Shown: positions 30,551-37,892 of the stretch, piece after piece
Numbering within the stretch: the first letter of the stretch is position 1
How the letters are laid out: every line of letters begins with the position of its first letter
Assembly (NCBI RefSeq): GCF_004217145.1
Contig: NZ_SHKR01000011.1
Span: 868,001 to 932,000, forward strand
Direction: 5' to 3'
Length of the DNA stretch: 64,000 nt
From: Kribbella rubisoli
GTDB lineage: Bacteria > Actinomycetota > Actinomycetes > Propionibacteriales > Kribbellaceae
Made by a program: the position numbers and the translations under genes
Notes under the pieces: generated by a model
What the model was told of the DNA's origin: nothing
What the model saw: the letters and a program-made list of their open reading frames with translations, nothing else
The model's database searches: none

Positions 30551-33220
30551 ATGACTCCCTATCCGACCAACCGCAGTAGCTCCCCGCCACCCCGCCGCAG
30601 ACCGGTACGCCGGACCGCCGGGATCGCCCTGCTCGCCGCCGCGACCGTCCTCGCCGGCACGGCGTCGGCACTCGCCGGTCCGTCGTCCACCGCGGGCCCG
30701 GCCACACGATCGACCGGCGCCACGACGGCCTCGGCCGGATCTTCCGAGCTGTCCGAGACCACTCGCCTCGCCGACCGGCGATCGCTCGTCGTCGGCGACC
30801 GTGCCTACGCGATGGGCGACGAGACGGGCCTCTACCCCGCCTCCGGCTGGCACATCCGCGGCGAGATGGGCGGCTTCTGGACCCAGCCGATCAAGCTGCT
30901 CGACGGCATCTGGTTCGGCCTCGACGGCAACTGGCTCGGCAAGGACGTCGCCGCCGCGAAGTACACCAGCGGCCAGGGCTACAGCCGGATCGACTACTCC
31001 GGCTCGGTCAACGTACGCCGTACCGACTTCGTCCCCGACGGGGTCCGCGCGACGCTGGTCGGCCTCACGCTCAGCTCGAGTACGGCGAAGACGGTCAAGC
31101 TCGACGTGGACGCGCACTCCGAGCTGATGCAGTCCTACCCGTGGGACTGGACCGCCCCGGGCGCCGCCGACGCGAACCTGCCGGACACCGGCGACTACGT
31201 CAACGGCGCGCTCAGGTTCCGCGAGCAGGGCACACCGACGTACCCGAACGCGACCGCTCACGACTATGCCGCGTTCGTCGGATCGTCCCTGCGTCCGACG
31301 GGCAACGAGCTCGGGGCGAACTATCGCGGCCCGCAGGACCCCGCGGTGATCTGCCCCAAGGACGGTACGACGCCCGCGCGGTGCGACGACTCTCTCGTCG
31401 GCAAGGGCACCGGCGGCCGGCTCAAGTACGACGTGAAGCTGTCGGCGGGTCAGCCGAAGACGATCTGGTTCGCGGTGGCCGGATCGGACCAGGGCAGCCA
31501 GGCCGCGCAACGCGAGTACGGCAAGGCACTGAGCAACCCGGAGAAGTTGCTGCGGGCAAAGACCTCCGCCCGGCAGCAGATCGACGCGCAGTCCGCAGTG
31601 GACCTTCCTGGTGACCGGCTGCTGCAGCAGAGCGTCGAGTGGAGCAAACAGAACCTCGCCGACTCGGTGCAGGAAGCGCACAACCTGCAGATCCGCGACG
31701 TCAACGAGGGCAAGGACTACCCGGCACCGGTCGGGACCGTCCAGACCGCGCGCTGGTTCGGCGCCGGGTTCCCGGACTATCCGTGGCTGTTCGCGACCGA
31801 TGGTGAGTACACCGCGTTCGCCGCGGTCGCAGCCGGCCAGTTCGACACCGTCAAGGACCACCTCAAGGCGCTGCGCGACGTCAGCGACCTCCTGAACAAC
31901 CGCAGCGGCAAGGTCGCGCACGAAGTCACCCCGACCGGTTCGGTGTACTTCGGCTCGAACCAGAGCGCGGGCAACACCGACGAGACGGTGAAGTTCCCGA
32001 GCACGGTCGCGCTGCTGTGGCGGTGGACGGGCGACAACAAGTTCCGCGACGACATGTACGACTTCAGCGTGCGGAACCTGCAGTACGTGTACCGCGAGCT
32101 GGACAAGGACGGCGACGGCTGGCCGGAGGGTCTCGGCAACGTCGAGCGCACCGGGATGGGCGTGGAGAAGCTGGACAACACCGTCTACCTGATCCGAGGT
32201 CTGACCGACCTCGCCGACCTGGCCGCGTCGAAGCACGACACGAAGGTGCAGCAGTGGGCGACCACCCGCGCGAACGACCTCGAGTCCCGCTTCGATGCGC
32301 AATGGTGGGTGCCGCAGGCCAAGGGGTACGCCGACTCGATCGACGACCCGGCCAACCCGGCGAACGACAACACGCCGATCTTCCAGCGGCACTGGATCGG
32401 TGTCACGCCGATGGAGGCGATCCTGAACCGGTCGGGGCAGACGGCCTCGCCGCTCGCCTCGACGGCGCACGCGAACATCGCGCTGGACCAGCGCGAAACG
32501 GCTTGCTACACAGGCGAATTCGGTCTGTTCCACACCGGCACCGGCGCGACGTCGGACCCGGCCGGCAACCCCGGCGCAACGTGCGATCCGGTGGTGTCGC
32601 AGGTGAAGAGTGAACGCAGCATCTTCGGTCTGAACACGTCGATCATGGCCGTTGCGGAAGGCAACTTCGGTCGGATGGGCGCGACGCAGCAGCAGGCCTA
32701 CACCACCGGCAACGCCCGGATCCAGCTCGACCCGTCGGTCTGGGAGACCCCCGGCGCGATGCCGGAGATCGCTCCGTCACCGGATTCCGCGGCGAACATC
32801 GGCCGGCCGTTCTACGACCGCTCGATGGCGCTGCAGGCGTGGGGCGCGTACGGCATCCTCTGGCCGGTGATCCACCAGCAGCTCGGCGTCGACCCCGACC
32901 TCGGACACGGCAAGATCTCCGTGGTGCCGCAGATTCCGGCCGGACAGCCGAAGGTGGCCGGTAGCAACATCCGGGTCGGTCGCGGGTCGGTCGATGTGTC
33001 CGCACGCCTTACAGGTAAGGCGTTGTTGACCGATGTGACCGCGAAGGGCGTCGGCGCGACGCTCACGGTCGGCGCCGTACTCCCGTCCGGCGCGAAGGTG
33101 AAGAGTGTGTCGGTCGACGGGCACGCAGCGCAGTACAAGCTCGTCACCACTGCCCGCGGGACCGAGGTCCAGGTGCCGGCGAAGGGCTCTCATACCGAAC
33201 TGAGAATCACACTCCGCTGA
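30551..33220 (+). CDS. Secreted (alpha/alpha)6-barrel glycoside hydrolase
   Basis: 889 residues (AAGGAGGA upstream). The N-terminus has a twin-Arg segment VRRTAGIALLAAATVLAGTASALA and a likely cleavage near residue 42, so it is exported, possibly by Tat. Residues 60-330 form a beta-sandwich-like domain; 340-760 form a six-hairpin glycosidase barrel with FPDYPWLFATDGEYTAFAA, LDKDGDGWPEGLGNVE, YTGEFGLFHTGTG and RPFYDRSMALQAWGAYGILWPV. This resembles GH63/GH15 and glycogen-debranching-type enzymes, and candidate acids are in ATDGE and GDGWPEG. The C-terminus is a small beta domain. Control by the upstream LacI protein is likely; the substrate is not identified. Confidence 0.83.
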   Translation: MTPYPTNRSSSPPPRRRPVRRTAGIALLAAATVLAGTASALAGPSSTAGPATRSTGATTASAGSSELSETTRLADRRSLVVGDRAYAMGDETGLYPASGWHIRGEMGGFWTQPIKLLDGIWFGLDGNWLGKDVAAAKYTSGQGYSRIDYSGSVNVRRTDFVPDGVRATLVGLTLSSSTAKTVKLDVDAHSELMQSYPWDWTAPGAADANLPDTGDYVNGALRFREQGTPTYPNATAHDYAAFVGSSLRPTGNELGANYRGPQDPAVICPKDGTTPARCDDSLVGKGTGGRLKYDVKLSAGQPKTIWFAVAGSDQGSQAAQREYGKALSNPEKLLRAKTSARQQIDAQSAVDLPGDRLLQQSVEWSKQNLADSVQEAHNLQIRDVNEGKDYPAPVGTVQTARWFGAGFPDYPWLFATDGEYTAFAAVAAGQFDTVKDHLKALRDVSDLLNNRSGKVAHEVTPTGSVYFGSNQSAGNTDETVKFPSTVALLWRWTGDNKFRDDMYDFSVRNLQYVYRELDKDGDGWPEGLGNVERTGMGVEKLDNTVYLIRGLTDLADLAASKHDTKVQQWATTRANDLESRFDAQWWVPQAKGYADSIDDPANPANDNTPIFQRHWIGVTPMEAILNRSGQTASPLASTAHANIALDQRETACYTGEFGLFHTGTGATSDPAGNPGATCDPVVSQVKSERSIFGLNTSIMAVAEGNFGRMGATQQQAYTTGNARIQLDPSVWETPGAMPEIAPSPDSAANIGRPFYDRSMALQAWGAYGILWPVIHQQLGVDPDLGHGKISVVPQIPAGQPKVAGSNIRVGRGSVDVSARLTGKALLTDVTAKGVGATLTVGAVLPSGAKVKSVSVDGHAAQYKLVTTARGTEVQVPAKGSHTELRITLR

Positions 33221-33233
33221 GAGCTCGGTACGC

Positions 33234-33269
33234 AAGAACCCCGAGGTCGTTCGCGACCTCGGGGTTCTT
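33234..33269 (+). terminator. Intrinsic terminator of the glycosidase gene
   Basis: AAGAACCCCGAGGTCG (33234-33249), a TTCG tetraloop, then CGACCTCGGGGTTCTT (33254-33269): a perfect 16-bp stem ending in TTCTTCATTT. It lies 14 nt past the stop codon. Confidence 0.92.
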
Positions 33270-33306
33270 CATTTCTGCCCTTTTCGGCACCGGCGAGTTC
33301 AAGAAG

Positions 33307-33341
33307 GCGGGCCCCTCCGAGTATGAGTCGGAGGGGCCCGC
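33307..33341 (-). terminator. Intrinsic terminator of the candidate small RNA
   Basis: GCGGGCCCCTCCGA (33307-33320) and TCGGAGGGGCCCGC (33328-33341) form a perfect 14-bp stem with a 7-nt loop. Read on the minus strand it is followed by CTTCTTGAAC; on the plus strand by the T-free CACCAG. This orients the terminator to a minus-strand transcript. Confidence 0.75.
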
Positions 33342-33489
33342 ACCAGCTGAAGGAAGGTGACGTCTCCAGCTTCCCGATACGGGTCCGTGGAGGCCGGCAG
33401 ACCCCGTCACCGGTCTACCTCGGTGGGGATCCCCACCGCGAGGGCCCTCGGTTTCCGATCGACCCACCGCTCCAGTCCGAAGCGGCGTG
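33307..33489 (-). ncRNA. Candidate structured small RNA with kissing hairpin loops
   Basis: This gene-free stretch looks like an independent RNA gene on the minus strand. A promoter fits TTGTGC (complement of 33520-33525) and TAGAAA (33496-33501) with an 18-bp spacer, giving a start near 33489. In order the RNA contains a GGTGGGG/CCCCACC palindrome hairpin (33421-33438), hairpin H1 (stem GGTAGACC/GGTCTGCC, 33396-33419), a CCCG/CGGG hairpin (33373-33383), hairpin H2 (stem AGCTG/CAGCT, 33345-33371) and a terminator. The loop of H1 reads GGTGACG and the loop of H2 CGTCACC, an exact 7-nt complement. No known RNA family was recognised, and the strand is inferred. Confidence 0.6.
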
Positions 33490-33548
33490 TCGACATTTCT
33501 ACGCTCTTCAGCGGGGGTCGCACAAGCCTTTCCTGACAACAGTTTTGG

Positions 33549-33614
33549 TCGTCCACAGTGATCACGCATCCATCCACAGAAACTGTCCCGGTTATGCACA
33601 CCCCCTGTGCATAA
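33549..33614. promoter_or_regulatory. Cluster of DnaA-box-like nonamers
   Basis: Four nonamers in 66 bp: TCGTCCACA (33549-33557), CCATCCACA (33570-33578), TTATGCACA (33592-33600) and its inverse TGTGCATAA (33606-33614). The last two match the general DnaA box TTWTNCACA exactly; the first two differ from TTGTCCACA/TTATCCACA at one position or two. The inverted pair also makes a 10-bp hairpin just after the ABC permease stop and might simply end that transcript. No dnaA or dnaN gene is near, so this is not the chromosomal origin. Confidence 0.45.
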
Positions 33615-33620
33615 CGTGTC

Positions 33621-34382
33621 TTAGCCCTTAGCGGGTTTGAGTGCCATCGGTTGCAGAAGGCGATACCCGGCGTACACGCCCAGCGCACTGACCACGAGGA
33701 CGGACGGTACGGCGACGGCGAGTGGTGGCCGGTGATATCCGGCGTTGGTGAGGACGTCGGCGAGCCATTGCGCGACGAGCAGGAACTCGGCGGCCACCGC
33801 CGGGATCAACGCCAGCGGCAGCATCAGCAGACCGCGCCAGAAGCCGAGGCGGACGAACGTGATGCCGAGCAACCAGCCCGTCACCTCGTGGGACAGGATC
33901 AGCAGGAAGAACTCGGCGAAGACCAGGCCGACCTGCGAGGTACTGGTGAACAGGTGCGGGTTGGTCAGCTTGTCGGGCCAGCCCTGCCACGCGTAGAGCG
34001 CGTGCTCCACCTGGTAGGCCAGCACCCACACGATCGACGTTGCCGCCGCGGCGCCGGTCAGGTAGATGCCTGAGGCAACCGCATACATCCGCCGGGTGAC
34101 GCCGTGCGCAACCAGCAGCGCCAGGTACGCCGGGGTGAGCGTCACGCCGATCGCCAGCGAGAAGTACTTCGGCGACTGGGTGCCGTAGTCCCACATGCTG
34201 CTGGTGACGCCGCTGGTCGCGAGCTGGATGACGAGCCCGATGACCAGGAACGCAACGATCATTACGATCCAATAGCCGACGAGCATCTGCCGCATGCCCA
34301 CCGCCATCGACAACAACACCGTCTTCAGCCGGCGCCAATCGGATGCTTCAAGCGGAAGCGTCGCCTCGACTGTGGTGGTCAT
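33621..34382 (-). CDS. ABC-2-type permease of a YtrA-regulated transporter
   Basis: 253 residues from ATG 34382, overlapping the ATPase stop (ATGA). About six hydrophobic helices lie at residues 37-60, 78-98, 108-130, 155-178, 185-205 and 225-245; no catalytic motif is present. It is the membrane part of an ABC exporter whose ATPase and GntR regulator are encoded immediately upstream. The transported compound is unknown; related Ytr/Bce-like systems respond to cell-wall-active agents. Confidence 0.83.
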   Translation of the reverse strand: MTTTVEATLPLEASDWRRLKTVLLSMAVGMRQMLVGYWIVMIVAFLVIGLVIQLATSGVTSSMWDYGTQSPKYFSLAIGVTLTPAYLALLVAHGVTRRMYAVASGIYLTGAAAATSIVWVLAYQVEHALYAWQGWPDKLTNPHLFTSTSQVGLVFAEFFLLILSHEVTGWLLGITFVRLGFWRGLLMLPLALIPAVAAEFLLVAQWLADVLTNAGYHRPPLAVAVPSVLVVSALGVYAGYRLLQPMALKPAKG

Positions 34383-35275
34383 GAGCGGGCTCCTGTCAGG
34401 TGGACGAAGAGGTCCTGCAGGCCGACAGGACCGATCTCCAGTCCGGCTGCGGTCGCCTGCGCGAGCAGCGCCGGGTCGAGGTCGCCCAGGATCGTGGTGG
34501 ACTTGGTGCCGCCCAGCCGCTCCTCCGCAAGCACGGTGAAGCCGGCGGTGAACTTGTCCACGGCCGCGGCCGGTCCGACGATCGAAGCGCCGCGGCCGCG
34601 TAGCGAGTCCACCGGGGACTGCGTGACGAGGCGGCCGTTGTCGAGGATGACGACCTCCTCGAGCATCGCGCTGACCTCGCTGACCAGGTGGGTCGACAGC
34701 ACGAACGTGCGCGGTACTTCGGTGTAGTCGGCGAGCAGTGCGTCGTAGAACAGGTTCCGCGAGGGGACGTCCATGCCGAGGTAGCTCTCGTCGAAGATCG
34801 TCAGCGGAGCCCGGCTGGCGAGGCCGAGGACCACGCCGAGCGCGGACTTCTTACCGCGGGAGAGCTTCTGGATCTTCTTGTTCAGCGGTACTTCGAAGCG
34901 GTCCAGCAGGTCGCCGGCAAGGTCGGCGTCCCAGTACGGGCGCAGCGCCGCGGCGAGACCGATCGCTTGTTTGACCTGCACGGCGTCGGGGCGGTCGCCG
35001 GACTCGCGGATCAGGCACACGCGGCTGGTGACGACGGCGTTCTCGTACGGCTCCTGCGCCGTACCAAGGTCGCCGCCCTCGATCAGCACGCGACCCTCGT
35101 CCGGCCGGCAGAACCCGGCCAGGACCGCGGCGAGCGTACTCTTCCCGGATCCGTTCCGGCCGAGCAGCCCGTGAATCTTCCCGGGCGCCAGCCGCAGATC
35201 AAGCCGATCCAACGCCGGCACCCCGGCAAACCTCACCGAGAGGTTCTCGGTCCTGACCGTCAGGGCGGTGGTCAT
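34379..35275 (-). CDS. ABC transporter ATP-binding protein (YtrB-like)
   Basis: 298 residues from ATG 35275, sharing one base with the GntR stop. Walker A GRNGSGKST is near residue 40. The signature region is LSRGKKSALGVVLGLASRAPLTIFDESYLGMD, where LSRG replaces LSGG as is usual in YtrB-type exporters; the Walker B reads TIFDES with Ser instead of the common Pro. A switch His is in STHLVSEV. It pairs with the permease downstream. An open frame extends to 35734 through the GntR gene in another phase but has no start signal. Confidence 0.88.
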   Translation of the reverse strand: MTTALTVRTENLSVRFAGVPALDRLDLRLAPGKIHGLLGRNGSGKSTLAAVLAGFCRPDEGRVLIEGGDLGTAQEPYENAVVTSRVCLIRESGDRPDAVQVKQAIGLAAALRPYWDADLAGDLLDRFEVPLNKKIQKLSRGKKSALGVVLGLASRAPLTIFDESYLGMDVPSRNLFYDALLADYTEVPRTFVLSTHLVSEVSAMLEEVVILDNGRLVTQSPVDSLRGRGASIVGPAAAVDKFTAGFTVLAEERLGGTKSTTILGDLDPALLAQATAAGLEIGPVGLQDLFVHLTGARS

Positions 35276-35634
35276 CAGGCGTCTCCGTAGGTACGAATGT
35301 GCTGGAGGATGTCCTTCAAGGGGATGCCGATCGCCTTGGCTTCGCGGATCATCGGGTCGACGACGTCGGCGAAGAACGAGTCTCGGCGGCCGGTGCGGAG
35401 CAGGTCGCGGGCGTTCGGGGAGACGAACATGCCGATACCGCGCTTCTTGTACAGCACGCCCTCGTCGACCAGCTGCGCGAACCCCTTCGCCGCGGTGGCC
35501 GGGTTGATCCGGTAGAAGGCGGCGTACTGGTTGGTCGACATCACCTGCTCGTCCTCGGCCAGCGCACCGGTCACGATGTCGTTCTTGATCTGCTCCGCGA
35601 TCTGCAGATAGATCGGACTCCGATCGTCGAACAC
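35275..35634 (-). CDS. GntR family regulator, YtrA subfamily
   Basis: 119 residues from GTG 35634. Minimal GntR protein: winged helix PIYLQIAEQIKNDIVTGALAEDEQVMSTNQYAAFYRINPATAAKGFAQLVDEGVLYKKRGIGMFV, then a short dimerisation helix with no ligand domain. YtrA repressors control their own ABC operon. A 24-bp dyad (GGTTC...GAACC) lies 57-80 bp upstream and is the likely binding site. Confidence 0.9.
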   Translation of the reverse strand: MFDDRSPIYLQIAEQIKNDIVTGALAEDEQVMSTNQYAAFYRINPATAAKGFAQLVDEGVLYKKRGIGMFVSPNARDLLRTGRRDSFFADVVDPMIREAKAIGIPLKDILQHIRTYGDA

Positions 35635-35690
35635 AACCCCACCCCCTTCCCCATATCCCAGCCCCGAGCGAAGCGAGGGGCAGGTAGCTT

Positions 35691-35714
35691 GGTTCTTTAG
35701 TTGAGTAACGAACC
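35691..35714. promoter_or_regulatory. Operator dyad upstream of the YtrA-type gntR gene
   Basis: On the plus strand, GGTTC (35691-35695) and GAACC (35710-35714) bound a 24-bp dyad that also pairs TTA/TAA internally (9 of 12 positions symmetric). It sits upstream of the GTG start, in promoter position for the gntR/ABC operon. Confidence 0.55.
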
Positions 35715-35730
35715 GTAGCGCCTGGCCGGT

Positions 35731-36606
35731 TCACCCACCGGCCGAGGATTGCGCCTGCTGGATCGCCTTCTTCAGAGCCGGCACGACGGGGCCGACGCGG
35801 ACCGCGAGCTGCGCCAGGCGGTCCTTGTGGCGGATCCGCTGCTCCTTGGTGACGATCGTGCGCAGGTCCGCGGTGGACGCGAGTACGACGATCGACGCGT
35901 CGCGGAGGTCTACCCGTGAGACGAGCCGGGAGGCGCGCAGGGTGTCGTGTGCGGCCTGCAGGAGCTGCCTGCGCATCAGTGGGTGGCGGACGGTGATGCG
36001 GTCCGCCGGGATGATCCCGAGGATGCGATGCGGCTCGACCTTGATCAGCCGCGCCCGGTCGAGCTCGTCGCGCACCCGGCGTACCGTCGCCCCAGGCCGC
36101 CGCTCAATCCAATGCCGCCACCGCCGCGGGCCTGCCGCCCGCACCTCCTCAAGCACTCCCGCCAACACGGGGTCAGTCGGAGCCGGCACCGTCGTCACCC
36201 GAGCCCGCCCACCGTCATCAACAAGATTCCCCGCCAACTGCAGATCCACCAACACCGCCGCCCGAAGCACCTTCCCAACCTTCGCCCGACCGACCAACCG
36301 CTGCCGTTGCGGGTCGCAGGACAACAGGAAGAGCCTGCCCGCCAACGAGTCCGGAACCTGTAGGTTGCCAAGGGCAACTACCTTCCGAGTCGATCGCGCG
36401 GCTGCCCTGGAGCCGATCCCGGCACCAGCCGGCCCAGCCGGCCCCCTGGGCCCTCGGGCCGCGCCCACACTCCCCGCGCCGCGGGCGCCGTCCGCGCTGC
36501 GCAGGCCGCCGAAGGCGGTCCACCGGGTGACACCGGCCATTCCCCGCGCGCCGGGCCGCAGCCCCGGCTGTTCGCCTCCGGCGATCGTTGCGTGCTTTCT
36601 ACTCAT
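35731..36606 (-). CDS. GPP34 (GOLPH3-like) phosphoprotein-domain protein
   Basis: 291 residues from ATG 36606, overlapping the ribbon-helix-helix gene by 8 bp. Residues 1-70 are a low-complexity Gly/Ala/Arg/Pro segment. Residues 80-285 form a GPP34 domain: LAGRLFLLSCDPQRQRLVGRAKVGKVLRAAVLVDLQLAGNLVDDGGRARV, then VLAGVLEEV, LIKVEPHRILGIIPADRITVRHP. Eukaryotic GOLPH3 binds phosphatidylinositol-4-phosphate; the bacterial proteins are common in actinomycetes but have no proven role. It is in an operon with SPFH and ribbon-helix-helix genes. The basic low-complexity N-terminus is unusual. Confidence 0.8.
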   Translation of the reverse strand: MSRKHATIAGGEQPGLRPGARGMAGVTRWTAFGGLRSADGARGAGSVGAARGPRGPAGPAGAGIGSRAAARSTRKVVALGNLQVPDSLAGRLFLLSCDPQRQRLVGRAKVGKVLRAAVLVDLQLAGNLVDDGGRARVTTVPAPTDPVLAGVLEEVRAAGPRRWRHWIERRPGATVRRVRDELDRARLIKVEPHRILGIIPADRITVRHPLMRRQLLQAAHDTLRASRLVSRVDLRDASIVVLASTADLRTIVTKEQRIRHKDRLAQLAVRVGPVVPALKKAIQQAQSSAGG

Positions 36607-36808
36607 TGTTTTCCTCCTTGGGAGGGCGGCCCGGGCGGCGGGGTTTGCCTACGCCGCTGGGGAGACGGCCGGCGTCGGCCAGGGCTCGGCGGAGCAGGTA
36701 CTCGATCTGTGCGTTGGTGCTGCGCAGGTCGTCGGCCGCCCAGCGGGCCAGCGCGTCGTGCACCACGGGATCCAGCCGGAGCAGGATCTTCTTGCGTTCG
36801 ACAGCCAC
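36599..36808 (-). CDS. Small ribbon-helix-helix (Arc-like) DNA-binding protein
   Basis: 69 residues from GTG 36808 (MAVERKKILLRLDPVVHDALARWAADDLRSTNAQIEYLLRRAL). The strand KKILLRLDP followed by two helices is the Arc/MetJ fold; the tail GKPRRPGRPPKEENNE is basic with an AT-hook-like GRPPK. It overlaps neither catalytic family nor an obvious toxin. It lies between an SPFH gene (13-bp gap) and the GPP34 gene (8-bp overlap), so it probably represses this operon at the GTGATATCAC palindrome upstream of the SPFH gene. Confidence 0.78.
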   Translation of the reverse strand: MAVERKKILLRLDPVVHDALARWAADDLRSTNAQIEYLLRRALADAGRLPSGVGKPRRPGRPPKEENNE

Positions 36809-36821
36809 GGCAGACGACCAC

Positions 36822-37727
36822 TCACTGGTAGAGCGTGCCGGCGTTGACCACCGGCTGGGCGTCACGGTCGCCGCACAGCACCACCATCAGATTGCTGACC
36901 ATCGCCGCCTTCCGCTCCTCGTCCAGCTCGACAACCTCGTGCTCGGACAGCCGGTCCAGCGCCAGCTCGACCATGCCGACCGCACCTTCGACGATCCGCT
37001 GCCGAGCCGCCACGACCGCACCCGCCTGCTGGCGCCGCAACATCGCCTGCGCGATCTCCGGCGCATACGCGAGGTGCGTGATCCGCGATTCGATCACATG
37101 TACGCCGGCCGCGTGAACCCGCGCGCCGATCTCTGCCGACAACTTCTCGGTGATCTCGTCCGTGCTGTCCCGCAGCGACAACACGCCGTCGTCGGTGTGG
37201 ACGTCGTACGGATAGCTGTTGGCGATGTGCCGGACCGCGGTCTCGGTCTGGATCGCGACGAACTCGACGAAGTCGTCCACCTCGAACATCGCCTGCGCGG
37301 TGTCCTCGACCTGCCAGACCACCACCGCCGCGATCTCGATCGGGTTGCCGTCGGCATCGTTGACCTTGGCAACGGCCGTCTCGTGGTTGCGGATCCGGGT
37401 CGAGACCTCACGCCGCGAGGAGATCGGGTTCACCCAGCGGAGACCGTTGGTGCGCACGGTCCCGGAGTACCGCCCGAGGATCTGCAGCACCCGCGCCCGG
37501 CCCGGCGAGACCGCGGTCAGCCCGGCGGCGACGATCACGCCGACCACGAACACCGCGATCCCACCCACCACCTGCGGACCCCGGTCGTGGGTGGCGCCAA
37601 TGATGACACCGGACACCCCGGCGACCAGCAACACGAAGGCCAGCAGCCCCATCGGCCAGCCGTTCAGATCCCGGCCGGCCCGCTCGGTCACCTTCGGCGC
37701 CGGCATCTCCACCGCGACATCCACCAT
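36822..37727 (-). CDS. SPFH/Band 7 membrane protein
   Basis: 301 residues from ATG 37727 (GGGAG upstream). Two membrane segments lie at about residues 27-47 and 54-75. The SPFH domain at 75-280 has [84 protein letters not shown] and [47 protein letters not shown]. Such proteins oligomerise at the cytoplasmic face and organise membrane domains or quality control. It is the first gene of an SPFH/ribbon-helix-helix/GPP34 operon. Confidence 0.9.
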   Translation of the reverse strand: MVDVAVEMPAPKVTERAGRDLNGWPMGLLAFVLLVAGVSGVIIGATHDRGPQVVGGIAVFVVGVIVAAGLTAVSPGRARVLQILGRYSGTVRTNGLRWVNPISSRREVSTRIRNHETAVAKVNDADGNPIEIAAVVVWQVEDTAQAMFEVDDFVEFVAIQTETAVRHIANSYPYDVHTDDGVLSLRDSTDEITEKLSAEIGARVHAAGVHVIESRITHLAYAPEIAQAMLRRQQAGAVVAARQRIVEGAVGMVELALDRLSEHEVVELDEERKAAMVSNLMVVLCGDRDAQPVVNAGTLYQ

Positions 37728-37762
37728 CACACGCTCCCTTGCTCGAATAGCGCAAAGGTAGC

Positions 37763-37779
37763 AAAGTGATATCACATTT
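37763..37779. promoter_or_regulatory. GTGATATCAC palindrome upstream of the SPFH operon
   Basis: AAAGTGATATCACATTT (37763-37779) is a perfect 10-bp palindrome with A/T flanks, 36-52 bp upstream of the SPFH start codon, in promoter position. It is the best candidate operator for the ribbon-helix-helix protein encoded second in the operon. Confidence 0.55.
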
Positions 37780-37796
37780 ACAAGAGACCTGTGCAG

Positions 37797-37886
37797 GCTC
37801 GACAGGAGGTGTCCAGGACTGACGGCAGTTTCCCGAGAAGCTCAGGCGTAGAGGGACGGGCAGTAGACGTATACGTCCTGTCGAGC
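37797..37886. repeat. Long-range inverted repeat after pabC, with inner GACGTATACGTC palindrome
   Basis: GCTCGACAGGA (37797-37807) and TCCTGTCGAGC (37876-37886) are exact inverses separated by 68 nt; allowing one mismatch the arms reach 15 bp. A perfect palindrome GACGTATACGTC lies inside the right flank (37866-37877). The structure starts 7 nt past the pabC stop and may end that transcript or form a stem-loop leader to the SPFH operon. There is no T-run. Confidence 0.5.
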
Positions 37887-37892
37887 GTGCAC

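Noticed and set aside
30482..32533. 683-codon open frame on the minus strand
   Set aside because: It runs antisense to the secreted glycosidase gene; its composition is Arg/Val-rich and no start signal or homology pattern was seen.
33592..33614. Chromosomal replication origin
   Set aside because: Only four DnaA-box-like sites are present and no dnaA, dnaN, recF or gyrB genes are nearby.
33323..33631. 102-codon ORF in the gene-free stretch
   Set aside because: It has no Shine-Dalgarno, begins inside the terminator loop, ends in the DnaA-box-like cluster and has no recognisable composition; RNA structure explains the region better.
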